A stretch of 47,048 nt of DNA from Thiohalobacter sp. (lineage in GTDB: Bacteria; Pseudomonadota; Gammaproteobacteria; DSM-19610). The position numbers and the translations under genes are program-made. The stretch covers positions 1-47,048 of the forward strand of contig JALSRZ010000114.1 of NCBI GenBank assembly GCA_026984515.1. The letters run 5' to 3'. The notes beneath the pieces are model-generated. The model made no database searches. It saw nothing but the letters and a program-made list of their open reading frames with translations, and was not told where the DNA came from. Below, one piece after another: positions 1 to 8,683 of the stretch; positions within the stretch are counted from its first letter, which is position 1; each line of letters begins with the position of its first letter.

Positions 1-1022
1 CAACCGGTCAACAGGGCCTCCACCACCACGTTCCCGAACCCCTCGTAACGCGAGGAAAGCACAAATACGGATGCCTTCCTGAGGTAGGGGTAGGGGTTTA
101 CCTTGAAGCCGGGCATTTCGAAATCGCCCGCGATGCCGAGCCGCTCCGCCAGACCCTGCAACATCTTCCTGTGCTCGGATTGCGGACCGGAGGTCTCGTC
201 CCCCCCCAGCAGCATCAGGCGCACCTGCCTGCGTTGCCGGACCCTGGCGAACGCCCGCACCAGTAGCGGGAAGTCCTTCTGGGCCACAAATCTTCCCATG
301 CCGAGAATCACGGGCACTGTATCGGACCGAAACCAGGGATGATCCAGTGGCTCCCTGCCGAGCGCTTCCATCTCGGGTGTTTCGATCGGGTTATAGATGG
401 TTGTCACGCTATTCGGGTTCAGGTCGAGATACTGTACGCTGTCTTTTTCGACACCCCTGGAAACCGCAACGACCGCGTCTGCACGCCGGTAACAGCGCTG
501 CATGACCGGCCGCAGGTACTGAAGCCGCTTCTTGCCCCGCCGATAGCCCTCCAGCACCTGGGTCGATATATTGATATGCGCGCCCACCACCACCCGCGTC
601 CTGGCTTTGCAGCAGTATTTTGCCAGCACCGCATTAATGTTCGACTTGGGTAAGGCCGACAGCAACACGTCGACTTCGTTGGCCCGCAAATGTTCGGCAA
701 TGGCCGGGATATATTTGAAGCCCTTGGGCACCTTGCGGCTGTTGATCACGGCGCTCAGCAACTGCCCGCTACCCGCGGGATCCGCCCTGACTGCACACAG
801 CAGTCCGCGTAACGGTGAAGCTGTTTCCAGGGATACGAGATTCACGCCGGCCGGGATACTGTTGCTCAACACCCCTTCCACCTTGCAGACGAGGAGGTCC
901 ACGTGGTGTCCCAGCCTGGCAAAGCCGCGCGCAAGATTGAGAATAACTTTCTCGGCACCGCCTCCCGTCAGGTTGTCCAGCAGGAAGGAAATCCGCGCCG
1001 GCACGAATTCCGGGGTTGTCAT
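1..1022 (-). CDS. GT4-family glycosyltransferase (C-terminus cut by window edge)
   Basis: This is the N-terminal 340 codons of a GT-B glycosyltransferase; the reading frame is open to base 1, so the C-terminus lies outside. The N-terminus has the nucleotide-sugar glycosyltransferase signature DNLTGGGAEKVILNLA (about residues 16-31). The C-terminal donor-binding part shows GRFVAQKDFPLLVRAF and, at the window edge, SSRYEGFGNVVVEALL with the EGFG/E pattern of GT4 enzymes. It probably transfers a sugar to a lipid-linked or surface polysaccharide in the cytoplasm. It is the last visible member of a minus-strand run with the amidotransferase at 1181-3130 and a paralogous GT4 at 3143-4441. The ATG at 1022 is chosen because the glycine-rich motif follows at the usual distance. 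Sugar specificity cannot be read. Confidence 0.88.
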   Translation of the reverse strand, partial: MTTPEFVPARISFLLDNLTGGGAEKVILNLARGFARLGHHVDLLVCKVEGVLSNSIPAGVNLVSLETASPLRGLLCAVRADPAGSGQLLSAVINSRKVPKGFKYIPAIAEHLRANEVDVLLSALPKSNINAVLAKYCCKARTRVVVGAHINISTQVLEGYRRGKKRLQYLRPVMQRCYRRADAVVAVSRGVEKDSVQYLDLNPNSVTTIYNPIETPEMEALGREPLDHPWFRSDTVPVILGMGRFVAQKDFPLLVRAFARVRQRRQVRLMLLGGDETSGPQSEHRKMLQGLAERLGIAGDFEMPGFKVNPYPYLRKASVFVLSSRYEGFGNVVVEALLTG

Positions 1023-1180
1023 TGGATGCAAACCCCTGCGACCCCGTGCCGTGCGGGAACCATACTGTCCAAGATACAATCTCCTTGCTCTGCGCCCAGT
1101 TTATGCAGCTTCAGGCCGGCAAACAAGTGTGCCGTAGTTCACACACGACCGGGAACGCGGCCGTCACGGTGGCCGTGCAA

Positions 1181-3130
1181 TCAGGCGTGCCCGACCCCGC
1201 GATACCAGGTCTGGAACATCAGGATCGCCCACATCAGTTCCGAATGGTTGGCCCAGCCCCGCAGGTGCTGCTGCCACGCCTCACGCACTGCCTCCACCTC
1301 GAACACACCCTGCTCACGCAGGGTGTGTTCCGAAACCAGGTCTTCGACCCAGTCCCGCAGCGGGCCAACCAGCCATTCCTTGACCGGTACGCTGAACCCA
1401 CGCTTGGGCCGATCGACCAGCTCCCGCGGCACGTAACGCATCAACAGGTCCCTGAGCACCAGTTTGCCGGTGCGGCCATCGAACAGGTAGTCGCGCGGCA
1501 TCGACCAGGCGAATTCGAGCACGCGATGATCCAGCAGCGGGCTGCGCGATTCCAGGCTCACTGCCATGCTGGCACGATCCACCTTGACGAGAATATCGTC
1601 GGGCAGGTAACCGATGTAGTCATAGTGCAGCATGGCGAACAGGGCGTCATCCGTATCCGCCCAGCAAGCAGGATCAGCGAGCTGTGTATGCGGGTCGCTG
1701 GCGCCGGCAACAAAGCGGTCGACCGGCAGGCATCGGTTAAACTTGTTTGCCAGTATTTCCTGTGGCGAGTTTGCCCGCCAGTTACAGGAACGCTGACTGG
1801 TTTTCCCCACCCTGCGCGTCCAGCGCGGCACCGTGCCTGCACTGCCCCTGCGTCCCCAGGCCCAGGCCTGTTCACCCATAAAGCGGGTAGCTTCAGCCAG
1901 CATCGACCTGATTCCTGCAGGCACCCGGTGCACGTCATGCCAGTGTTTCAGGCAGTTCTTGTAACGCCGGTAACCGGCAAACTGTTCATCGCCACCGTCT
2001 CCGGTCAGCACCACCTTGACCTGCTCGTGGGCCAGCTTGCAGACCAGGTAGGTGGGAATCTGCGAAGAGTCCGCGAAGGGTTCGTCGTAGATAAAGGGCA
2101 ACTTTTCCACCACGGACAGCGCCTGGTCCGGCGTGATATAGAGTTCGTGGTGCTCGGTGCCGAGATACTTTGCTACGGCGGCCGCATAACCGGCTTCGTT
2201 GTATTTCTCTTCCCAGAAACCAATGCTGAAGGTCTTTACCGGCCGGTCCGCGGCACGCTGCATGAGTGCCACGACCATGGAAGAATCGATACCACCGGAC
2301 AACAATGCACCCACATCGACATCGGCAACCATGCGATCCGCGACCGTGTCGTGCAACACACTGTCCAGCAGGTCCAGTGCTTCCTCGTAGCTGCCGGTGA
2401 AGCGGTTCGCCTGCCCGTCCTCGAGCACCTTGCGCGCTGACCAGAATACCTGCGGCTGCACCGTGCGCGCGCTGCCCTGTACCGGTATTTCTGCCAGGCT
2501 GCCGGGCGGCAGTTTATGGATACACCGGTAAATGGAGTTTGGCTGTGACACCCAGCCGTACTGGAGATACTGTCCCAGCGCATTGTGATCCAGGCCAGTG
2601 TCAAAATCGGGGTGCTGACGCAGCGCCTTGAGTTCCGATCCGAACAGGAAGGTATCGCCACACCAGCCGTAATACAGCGGCTTCTTGCCTACACGATCGC
2701 GGGCCAGGGTCAGTACACCGGTCTTCCGGTCCCAGAGCGCGATGGCGTACATCCCCTCGAGCCTGGCAATGGCCTCCCTCGCACCCAGCTGTTCGGCCGC
2801 TGCCAGGATCACCTCGGTGTCCGAATGCCCCCGGTAGGGGTAGGCACCATCCCCGAGCTGTTTGCGCAGGCGCATGAAGTTATAGACCTCACCGTTGAAC
2901 GACAGCACGTAACGCCCGGATGCCGACATCATGGGCTGTGCCCCGGCATCGCTGAGATCGATGATCGACAGCCGCCGGTGCCCCAGGGCCAGCGGGTGAT
3001 CCGGATCCACCCACACACCACCGGCATCAGGTCCGCGGTGGGTAATAGTATCCGTCATGCGCGTGCAAACCGCCTGCAGTTCGCCGACCGATGCCTTTTT
3101 CTGCTGAATGAATCCGGTGATGCCGCACAT
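1181..3130 (-). CDS. asnB: Asparagine synthase-type glutamine amidotransferase (polysaccharide cluster type)
   Basis: Glutamine-hydrolysing asparagine synthase family, 649 aa. Cys2 follows the initiator Met (MCGITGF), giving the N-terminal nucleophile of a class II glutaminase, with HRGPD near 31-35 and SFNGEVYN near 77-84. The synthetase half has the ATP-pyrophosphatase motif SGGIDSS at 278-284. The enzyme transfers glutamine-derived ammonia to a carboxylate activated by ATP. In glycan clusters such proteins often amidate uronic acids rather than free aspartate, and lying between two GT4 genes makes that likely, though this is inference. The stop of the upstream GT4 is 12 bases before this ATG, so they form one operon. 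Downstream, 158 bases separate it from the next GT4. Family call is firm; substrate is not. Confidence 0.9.
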   Translation of the reverse strand: MCGITGFIQQKKASVGELQAVCTRMTDTITHRGPDAGGVWVDPDHPLALGHRRLSIIDLSDAGAQPMMSASGRYVLSFNGEVYNFMRLRKQLGDGAYPYRGHSDTEVILAAAEQLGAREAIARLEGMYAIALWDRKTGVLTLARDRVGKKPLYYGWCGDTFLFGSELKALRQHPDFDTGLDHNALGQYLQYGWVSQPNSIYRCIHKLPPGSLAEIPVQGSARTVQPQVFWSARKVLEDGQANRFTGSYEEALDLLDSVLHDTVADRMVADVDVGALLSGGIDSSMVVALMQRAADRPVKTFSIGFWEEKYNEAGYAAAVAKYLGTEHHELYITPDQALSVVEKLPFIYDEPFADSSQIPTYLVCKLAHEQVKVVLTGDGGDEQFAGYRRYKNCLKHWHDVHRVPAGIRSMLAEATRFMGEQAWAWGRRGSAGTVPRWTRRVGKTSQRSCNWRANSPQEILANKFNRCLPVDRFVAGASDPHTQLADPACWADTDDALFAMLHYDYIGYLPDDILVKVDRASMAVSLESRSPLLDHRVLEFAWSMPRDYLFDGRTGKLVLRDLLMRYVPRELVDRPKRGFSVPVKEWLVGPLRDWVEDLVSEHTLREQGVFEVEAVREAWQQHLRGWANHSELMWAILMFQTWYRGVGHA

Positions 3131-3142
3131 GTTAACCGCCGT

Positions 3143-4441
3143 TCAGTAGGTGCCTGCAGTCCGGTGCCGCCGCGCTACCAGGGCATCCAGTACTTTGAGA
3201 TAGGATTGGGTGGCCGTATCCACCGCGAACTGTTCGGCCCTTTCCAGCAGCAGCCCCCGGTCGGGCGGATCGTCCAGCGTCTCCCCGATCGCGCTGGCCA
3301 GCGCCTGCTCATCGCCGACCGGCACCAGCGCACCGTAGCGTCCGTTATCCAGTATTTCGGCAGCGCCACCAGGACAGTTGGTGCTGACAACAGGACAAGC
3401 GCAGGCCAGTGCCTGGATCAGCACCCCCGGCAAACCCTCGTAGGTGGAAGATTGTACCAGCACGGCGGCGCGGGACATGTACTGGAAGGGGTTATCGACA
3501 AAACCCGGCATGTCCAGGTCTTCCTGAACACCCAGTTGTACCGCCAGTTCCTGCAAGCGATCACGCTGCCTGCCTTCGCCAAGAATCACAAGTCGCACCG
3601 GGCGTCTTGCCCGCACGCGTGCAAAGGCACGCACCAGGGTGGGGAAATCTTTCTGTTCCGCCAGGCGCCCGACGCCGATGAGCACGGGCGGTTCATCATC
3701 AGCAAACCAGGGATGAGACAACGCTTCGGCAGCCTGCAAGCGGAGCCGGTCATCGACCACCGGGTTGTAGATAGTTTGCACCGCGCCAGGCGGCATGCCT
3801 GTGATCGCCACCAGGTCTTCGGCCACCTGGCTGGAGACCGCAATAATGGCATCCGCGGAAGGATAGTTCTGCCGCACCAGCGCAGGCAGGTAGCGCCAGC
3901 GCCACTTGCGCCGGGAAGACGCGTTTTCGCAGTGCCGGGAAAGTGCTATGCGTTCACTGACCGCAACGGGCAGCGCCGGGTCCACTGCGTTCCGGGCCCA
4001 GATGGCAGCCAGGTTGGTATAGGTCATCGCCGACAGCAGAACGTCGGGCTTCCGCTCACGCAGGTAGTCCTTCAGGGAAGCCGTATATTCGACTTCCGGT
4101 GCCGATTTACCCGGCAGCACCACCGCCCGCAGCACCGGTCCCGGCCAGCCCCGGTTGGCCAGCAACGCCGACAGGCGCGCGCGCAGCAGGCTCTCCGCCT
4201 GCAGTACCACCAGGCGCACCCCGCTGGGCACACTGTTGACATAGGCGCCTTTCAGCCGGCAAACAACCAGGTCGACTTCACGCCCGTGCGCGACCATGGC
4301 GCGCGCCAGGCTGAGCATGGACCGCTCTGCTCCACCACCTTCCAGCGACGGCACGAAAACTGCAATCCGGCGAGCCATCTGCACGCGGTCCGGCGCCGGG
4401 GAATCGTCGTGCAGAGCCTGAACTTGCTGGTAGTTTGTCAC
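3143..4441 (-). CDS. GT4-family glycosyltransferase
   Basis: GT-B fold glycosyltransferase of 432 aa. The N-terminal region has FVPSLEGGGAERSMLSLARA, the C-terminal domain has VGRLAEQKDFPTLVRAFA and YEGLPGVLIQALACACPVV, the donor nucleotide-sugar site of GT4 enzymes. It is clearly paralogous to the protein at 1-1022 (same GGGAE, VDLVVC and QKDFP segments). It is the first gene of a minus-strand operon with asnB and the second GT4. The start drawn is a GTG preceded at a reasonable distance by CAGG; an in-frame ATG at 4378 (MARRIAVF) is an alternative and removes a 21-residue leader. It probably adds one sugar to an O-antigen or capsule repeat unit; donor and acceptor are unknown. Confidence 0.88.
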   Translation of the reverse strand: MTNYQQVQALHDDSPAPDRVQMARRIAVFVPSLEGGGAERSMLSLARAMVAHGREVDLVVCRLKGAYVNSVPSGVRLVVLQAESLLRARLSALLANRGWPGPVLRAVVLPGKSAPEVEYTASLKDYLRERKPDVLLSAMTYTNLAAIWARNAVDPALPVAVSERIALSRHCENASSRRKWRWRYLPALVRQNYPSADAIIAVSSQVAEDLVAITGMPPGAVQTIYNPVVDDRLRLQAAEALSHPWFADDEPPVLIGVGRLAEQKDFPTLVRAFARVRARRPVRLVILGEGRQRDRLQELAVQLGVQEDLDMPGFVDNPFQYMSRAAVLVQSSTYEGLPGVLIQALACACPVVSTNCPGGAAEILDNGRYGALVPVGDEQALASAIGETLDDPPDRGLLLERAEQFAVDTATQSYLKVLDALVARRHRTAGTY

Positions 4442-4513
4442 TGGAAACCTGTGTCAGGTGGTTCTTCACAGTGCGAGGCCACTCCTCACCGCAAAAACCG
4501 AATCGGCATTTTA

Positions 4514-4557
4514 CCTCAGTTTGAGGCGGCCCGGCCATCTCGGATATACTGCGCGCC
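4514..4557 (+). promoter_or_regulatory. Candidate sigma-70 promoter for the methyltransferase gene
   Basis: TTGAGG at 4521-4526 and TATACT at 4545-4550 are 18 bases apart, about 50 bases before the ATG at 4600. A 5-3-5 inverted repeat (CCTCA-GTT-TGAGG, 4514-4526) overlaps the -35 element and lies between the divergent GT4 and methyltransferase genes, so it could be an operator. Pattern match only. Confidence 0.45.
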
Positions 4558-4599
4558 TCCAGGGCCGTTTCCCTGCCGGGCACGAACAGACCGTGACAC

Positions 4600-5349
4600 A
4601 TGAAAAACTATAAGCTGTTGCACTGGACGCCCGATATGGTGCAGGCGTTCTGGGACTACGAGTCCGCCTTCCCGAAAAATTTTTTCACCTACAGCCGACG
4701 CCACGAAATCATTCGACAGCTTGGCCGGTACCTGCCGGCAGGCTGCGCTGTGCTCGACTACGGCTGCGGACCCGGCAACCTCATTGAGCCGCTTCTGGAT
4801 ACCGGGTTCAGGGTAAGCGGCCTGGACTCGTCGCCTTCGACCCGGGAAACGGTGAAAACCCGCTTTGCAGACCGGCCGGGCTTCACCGGCGTCTATGACC
4901 AGGAAGAAATCAACCGGTCGGGACTGAAGTTCGATGCCATTATCGTCGCCGAAGTCATCGAACACCTGTATGACGAGCAGCTGGACGCGCTGCTGGGCAC
5001 ACTCAAAACGCTGTCCCATAAAGGCACACACATTGTTTTCACCACACCGAACGAGGAATGCCTGGAAGACAGCTATATCCTCTGCCCCGTTTCGGGCGAG
5101 CTTTTTCACCGCTGGCAGCACGTGCGGAACTGGTCGGAATCCAGTATCAGCGCTTACCTTGCGGAGCGCGGTTTTACCGACACTCGCACCTTCACCACTG
5201 ACTTCGATGCCACGCTGACCATCCGCGGCAAGCACAACCCGTTGCGCATACGCTGGTGGAGCGCAGTGCGCACACGCCTGCGCTACCGCACCCGGCCAGA
5301 GCGCAAACGCCCCCACCTGGTCATCATCAGTCGTCCCACACCCGAATAA
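4600..5349 (+). CDS. Class I SAM-dependent methyltransferase
   Basis: A 249-aa Rossmann-fold methyltransferase. Motif I is LDYGCGPGNL (about 51-60) for S-adenosylmethionine binding, followed by SGLDSSP (acidic residue at the end of strand 2) and IIVAEVIEHLYDEQ (about 112-125), the post-II motif of the UbiG/COQ5-like group. A basic C-terminal tail (RYRTRPERKRPH) may touch membrane or a phosphorylated acceptor. No membrane segment or signal peptide is seen, so it is cytoplasmic. It lies divergent from the GT4-asnB operon and just upstream of a GT-A-like protein, so methylation of a glycan or glycolipid is plausible but unproven. Confidence 0.85.
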   Translation: MKNYKLLHWTPDMVQAFWDYESAFPKNFFTYSRRHEIIRQLGRYLPAGCAVLDYGCGPGNLIEPLLDTGFRVSGLDSSPSTRETVKTRFADRPGFTGVYDQEEINRSGLKFDAIIVAEVIEHLYDEQLDALLGTLKTLSHKGTHIVFTTPNEECLEDSYILCPVSGELFHRWQHVRNWSESSISAYLAERGFTDTRTFTTDFDATLTIRGKHNPLRIRWWSAVRTRLRYRTRPERKRPHLVIISRPTPE

Positions 5350-5358
5350 GGGTTTATT

Positions 5359-5387
5359 TTCTTACCCGCCCATTTTTTTAGTATAAT
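5359..5387 (+). promoter_or_regulatory. Candidate promoter with perfect -10
   Basis: A consensus TATAAT at 5382-5387 sits 40 bases before the ATG at 5428, preceded by a T-rich run. The -35 is weak (TTCTTA near 5359-5364, 17-base spacer). It suggests the gene at 5428 has its own promoter rather than depending on the methyltransferase. Confidence 0.45.
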
Positions 5388-5427
5388 TCCCGTCACCGCC
5401 CATTTCCCCGGCAGGATTGCGACCCCA

Positions 5428-6366
5428 ATGGACAATTGCGTCTTCATCCAGACCAACCACAAACAGATCGTCGGCGCCCTGGTCGCCGAGTACGCGCTGA
5501 AACGTAATTCAGCGCACGCCGATCAGTTCGACGTCAGGATCATGGACACCCGTGACTACCCCTTTTTCGCGGCCCGCGAGGGTCAGTTGTACCTGCGCGA
5601 CGGCGTCAAGCGCACCTGGCTGAACGATGACCTGCAATCCTTCACGCCTACCCGCTTCATGCCCCCGGAACTGATGGGTTACCAGGGGCGCGCCGTGGTG
5701 ATCGACCCGGATATTTTTGCGCTGGCCGACATCCGGGAACTGCTGGGTCGCGACATGCACGGCAAGGCCATCATGTGCCGCATGCGTTCCGGTCCCAAGG
5801 GACTGGTGGACCGCTGCAAGGCCAGCAGCGTGATGCTGCTCGACTGCGCACAACTGACCCACTGGAAAGTGGAAGAACAGTTCAATGAAATGTTCGAGTT
5901 CACGCGCGACTACATGCCCTGGATCTGCCTGCGCAACGAAAACCCGGATTCCATCGACTTCTTCGAACCCGAATGGAACGACTTCGACAAACTCACCGCC
6001 GACACCAAGATGCTGCACGTCACGCGCCGCAAGACCCAGCCCTGGAAAGCCGGTCTGCCGATCGACTGGCGGCCCGCGGAACGCTTTCGCCTGTTCCCGC
6101 CACTGGCCTGGGCGATGCGTGCGCGCCGTCACCTGTTTGGCGAATACGGCCTGCTGGGCAACTACAGGGAACACCCGGACAGCAACCAGACCAACCTGTT
6201 CTTTGGACTGCTGAAAGAATGCGTAGACAAGGGCATTGTCAGCGAAGACATGCTGCGCGAGGAAATGAAACAGAACCACGTGCGGCACGATGCCTTTGAA
6301 GTGCTGGAACGGACGCCCGATCTCGCGCCCCCGGGCAACCCGCCGTTAAAGCTGTCAGCCGCCTGA
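5428..6366 (+). CDS. Uncharacterised protein, possible GT-A (GT8-like) glycosyltransferase
   Basis: A soluble 312-aa protein without signal peptide or membrane helix. I do not recognise a named family. The start (CVFIQTNHKQIVGALVAEYAL) and the central GYQGRAVVIDPDIFALADI (about 86-104) resemble GT8-like GT-A enzymes. There a DxD (here DPD) at the end of a beta strand binds the metal and nucleotide sugar. A His in TKMLHVTRRKTQPWK (about 194-208) is where GT8 enzymes keep a second metal ligand. The stop is 44 bases from the convergent ELM1-like stop. Context (GT4s, methyltransferase, LPS export genes) fits glycan work. Function is inference; a structure prediction would settle the fold. Confidence 0.6.
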   Translation: MDNCVFIQTNHKQIVGALVAEYALKRNSAHADQFDVRIMDTRDYPFFAAREGQLYLRDGVKRTWLNDDLQSFTPTRFMPPELMGYQGRAVVIDPDIFALADIRELLGRDMHGKAIMCRMRSGPKGLVDRCKASSVMLLDCAQLTHWKVEEQFNEMFEFTRDYMPWICLRNENPDSIDFFEPEWNDFDKLTADTKMLHVTRRKTQPWKAGLPIDWRPAERFRLFPPLAWAMRARRHLFGEYGLLGNYREHPDSNQTNLFFGLLKECVDKGIVSEDMLREEMKQNHVRHDAFEVLERTPDLAPPGNPPLKLSAA

Positions 6367-6409
6367 TCCCCGGCGCAAGCGGCCGATGCTGGCCTGGAGC
6401 TTTGACGGG

Positions 6410-7483
6410 CTAAAGCGCAAATAAAGCACGCACCCGCGCGGCGGCGCGTTGCGTATCGTCGGGCATCCCCGGGCTTGCTGCATCGGGGAACGACTCACCC
6501 AGCCATACTGCCCGACCGTCCTGTACCAGCTGCTGCTGGATCCTCCCCACGTCGCGGTGCATGCGCCGCGGTGCGAGGTACATGGCGAAATGATGACTCA
6601 GCGGTTTGAATCGAAAATTATGCCGGTGCCGCCACCAGGCGCCGGCATCCCCCGGGTCAAAGATATACAGTGGCTTGGCGGTCCAGGCCGCTTCGGTCAG
6701 CATGGACATGCTTTCCCCCGTCACTACCAGCTGATCGGCCAGCGCCAGGTAGGCCAGGTAGGGGTTTTCGTCCTGGTCGGCGCGCCAGCTATGGATATGG
6801 GCGGGTACGCTGATCGCTGCCTGCAGCGCTGCAAATGACGCAACCGGGGTTCGCGCACTGCTGCTGATCAGCAGGCTGCCGCCGTGCTCCTGCGCCAGGC
6901 GGTTAGCCTGTTGTCCGAGCACACGGCCTTTTTGCCGGGTAAATACGAAGGGTCCGCTGTCGCCGCCTACCAGCAGCGCAATCCAGGGGCGCGGTAAAGG
7001 CTCCAGGCGTGCGCGCCACTGCCCGGCGGCCTGCGCCAGGGATTCGTTGCTGACACTGTGCAGCGGTAAATGGTTGTGCAGCACGTTGGGCTGATCCGGC
7101 AAAAAATACTGCGGGGTGGTTACGATAAGGTCATAGCAGCCCAGCGGCGCCCAGGGGCGCCCGATATGCACCAGCCGGGTGCTACCGCCCGCCTGCCTGC
7201 GAATCCAGCGCGCCACCGGTTCATTGCGCCGCCCGGCGCTAATCACCAGTTGCGGCCAGGGTGGCTTCAACTCGCTGGAAGCCGTGCGCTCGATCCCGGC
7301 CAGCGTGGCGCCCAGCAAGCGGTTGGTGAGCAATTCATAGCGCCGGTAGCGGAAACGTTTGACGCTGCAGGGCCAGCCCAGCGCCTCGGCCAGCGCCCGG
7401 ACCTGCGCGTTGTCCCCCGCCTTGTGACCGGTCAGCAGCCAGGTCGAAGGCCCGGCATCGCCACCTTGTACTGATTCGTCCAC
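6410..7483 (-). CDS. ELM1-like protein (mitochondrial fission ELM1 family, DUF1022), copy 1
   Basis: A 357-aa protein of the Mito_fiss_Elm1 family. Landmarks are TWLLTGHKAGDNAQ (about 14-27), LAEALGWP, LVHIGRPWAPLGCYDLIVTTPQY in the middle, LLVGGDSGPF, and VVTGESMSMLTEA towards the C-terminus. The fold is related to GT-B glycosyltransferases, and the GESMSMLTEA segment sits where such enzymes bind nucleotide sugar; bacterial function is not established. The start is GTG at 7483; no in-frame ATG lies upstream near it. It is divergent from lptF across 110 bases. A second copy lies at 11670-12779, so the pair brackets lptF, lptG and an ABC exporter. A role in envelope lipid or glycan synthesis is inferred. 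Confidence 0.8.
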   Translation of the reverse strand: MDESVQGGDAGPSTWLLTGHKAGDNAQVRALAEALGWPCSVKRFRYRRYELLTNRLLGATLAGIERTASSELKPPWPQLVISAGRRNEPVARWIRRQAGGSTRLVHIGRPWAPLGCYDLIVTTPQYFLPDQPNVLHNHLPLHSVSNESLAQAAGQWRARLEPLPRPWIALLVGGDSGPFVFTRQKGRVLGQQANRLAQEHGGSLLISSSARTPVASFAALQAAISVPAHIHSWRADQDENPYLAYLALADQLVVTGESMSMLTEAAWTAKPLYIFDPGDAGAWWRHRHNFRFKPLSHHFAMYLAPRRMHRDVGRIQQQLVQDGRAVWLGESFPDAASPGMPDDTQRAAARVRALFAL

Positions 7484-7548
7484 TCGCCGGATCGACCCGC
7501 ATGGAAAATCGCGAGCTTACCTGAATCAGCGCTGGACTGCAGCGCCCG

Positions 7549-7575
7549 TTCACACCTGACCAAATCCGGTACAAT
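7549..7575 (+). promoter_or_regulatory. Candidate promoter for lptFG
   Basis: TACAAT at 7570-7575 with TTCACA at 7549-7554 (15-base spacer, slightly short) lies 18 bases before the lptF ATG at 7594. The resulting 5' leader would be only about a dozen bases. Pattern match only. Confidence 0.4.
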
Positions 7576-7593
7576 GCGGTTCCAGTCCCCCGC

Positions 7594-8676
7594 ATGACAG
7601 GAAAGCACTTGCTCCTGAACCGCTACATTACCGCCGAGATCATCAAGCCCATGTTTCTGGGTATGGCATTGCTGATCATTGTGTTCACCGGCTACAGCCT
7701 GGGCGTCAAACTGACGCAGGCAGCCGAGGGGGAAGTACCGCTGGCCATCGTGGCGCGCCTGATCGGGCTGAACAGCATCATCGCCATGGAAGTGCTGCTG
7801 CCGACCGCGCTGTACCTGTCCATTATTGCCACCCTGAGCCGCCTGTACCGCGACTCGGAAATGATCGCCATGCAGGCCACCGGCTTCGGCGAGTTCCGGA
7901 TCATTCGCTCCATCACCCTGCTGTCCCTGCTGGTGGCGGTGGTCGTCGGCGTTATCTCCCTGTATGCACGACCCTGGGCCTACCGGGAAAGCTACCAGAT
8001 CGAGGCGGAAGCGCGCGCCGAATTCGACATACGCAGAATTGAACCCGGCCGTTTCACCGAGTTGCAGGGCAGCAAATACGTGCTGTTCGCACGCGCGGTA
8101 GACAAGGAGCATGGGCGACTCAAGGAAGTTTTCCTGCAGAGTGACAAGGACGGGAAAATCCAGGTAACCTATGCCCGGGAGGCATTACTGCCGCCGGTCA
8201 GCGCGGGTCAACAACGCAGTTTCGTGTTCCACGACGGCTACAGTTACGTGCTCGACCAGCAGGGCAGCAAAGATACCACGCTCAGGTTCGGCGAACTGGT
8301 GGTGCCGATCCCGGACGTAACCAGGGACGTCAGTTACCGGCGCAAGGCGGAACCCACCGCCAGCCTGGCCGAATCCCGCGCCGCCAAGGATATCGCTGAA
8401 TACCAGTGGCGGACTTCCACACCGCTGGCGACCCTGGTGCTTGCCCTGGTCGCTGTCCCGCTCAGCCGCAGCTCGCCCCGGCAAAGCCGCTATTACAGCT
8501 TCGTGGTGGCCATCCTGGTCTATGTCGGCCTGTTCATCCTCACCAGCGCTGCGCGCAGCTGGGTGGCGGACGGCCGCATCCCCGCGTTCCCCGGCCTGTG
8601 GTGGGTGTACACCCTGCCACTGCTGCTGTTCGCCGCCCTCACCGGCCTGCCGGCACTGAAGCGCAGGATGGGATAA
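7594..8676 (+). CDS. lptF: LPS export ABC transporter permease LptF
   Basis: Inner-membrane permease of the LptB2FG complex, which extracts lipopolysaccharide and pushes it along the LptC-A-D bridge. The protein is 360 aa, the usual length. It starts LLLNRYITAEIIKPM, a typical amphipathic N-terminal helix, then three membrane segments (about 20-40, 60-80, 100-125), a periplasmic jellyroll-like domain (about 130-265, FTELQGSKYVLFARAVD), and three C-terminal membrane segments. It is separated from lptG by seven bases. In many gammaproteobacteria lptF lies next to pepA; here the neighbour is an ELM1-like gene. Confidence 0.94.
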   Translation: MTGKHLLLNRYITAEIIKPMFLGMALLIIVFTGYSLGVKLTQAAEGEVPLAIVARLIGLNSIIAMEVLLPTALYLSIIATLSRLYRDSEMIAMQATGFGEFRIIRSITLLSLLVAVVVGVISLYARPWAYRESYQIEAEARAEFDIRRIEPGRFTELQGSKYVLFARAVDKEHGRLKEVFLQSDKDGKIQVTYAREALLPPVSAGQQRSFVFHDGYSYVLDQQGSKDTTLRFGELVVPIPDVTRDVSYRRKAEPTASLAESRAAKDIAEYQWRTSTPLATLVLALVAVPLSRSSPRQSRYYSFVVAILVYVGLFILTSAARSWVADGRIPAFPGLWWVYTLPLLLFAALTGLPALKRRMG

Positions 8677-8683
8677 CCCATTC

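Noticed and set aside
2585-4603. 672-codon open frame on the plus strand opposite the GT4 and asnB genes
   Set aside because: Its product is rich in Arg, His, Gln and Pro with no recognisable domain. It is the antisense shadow of two well-supported genes in GC-rich DNA.
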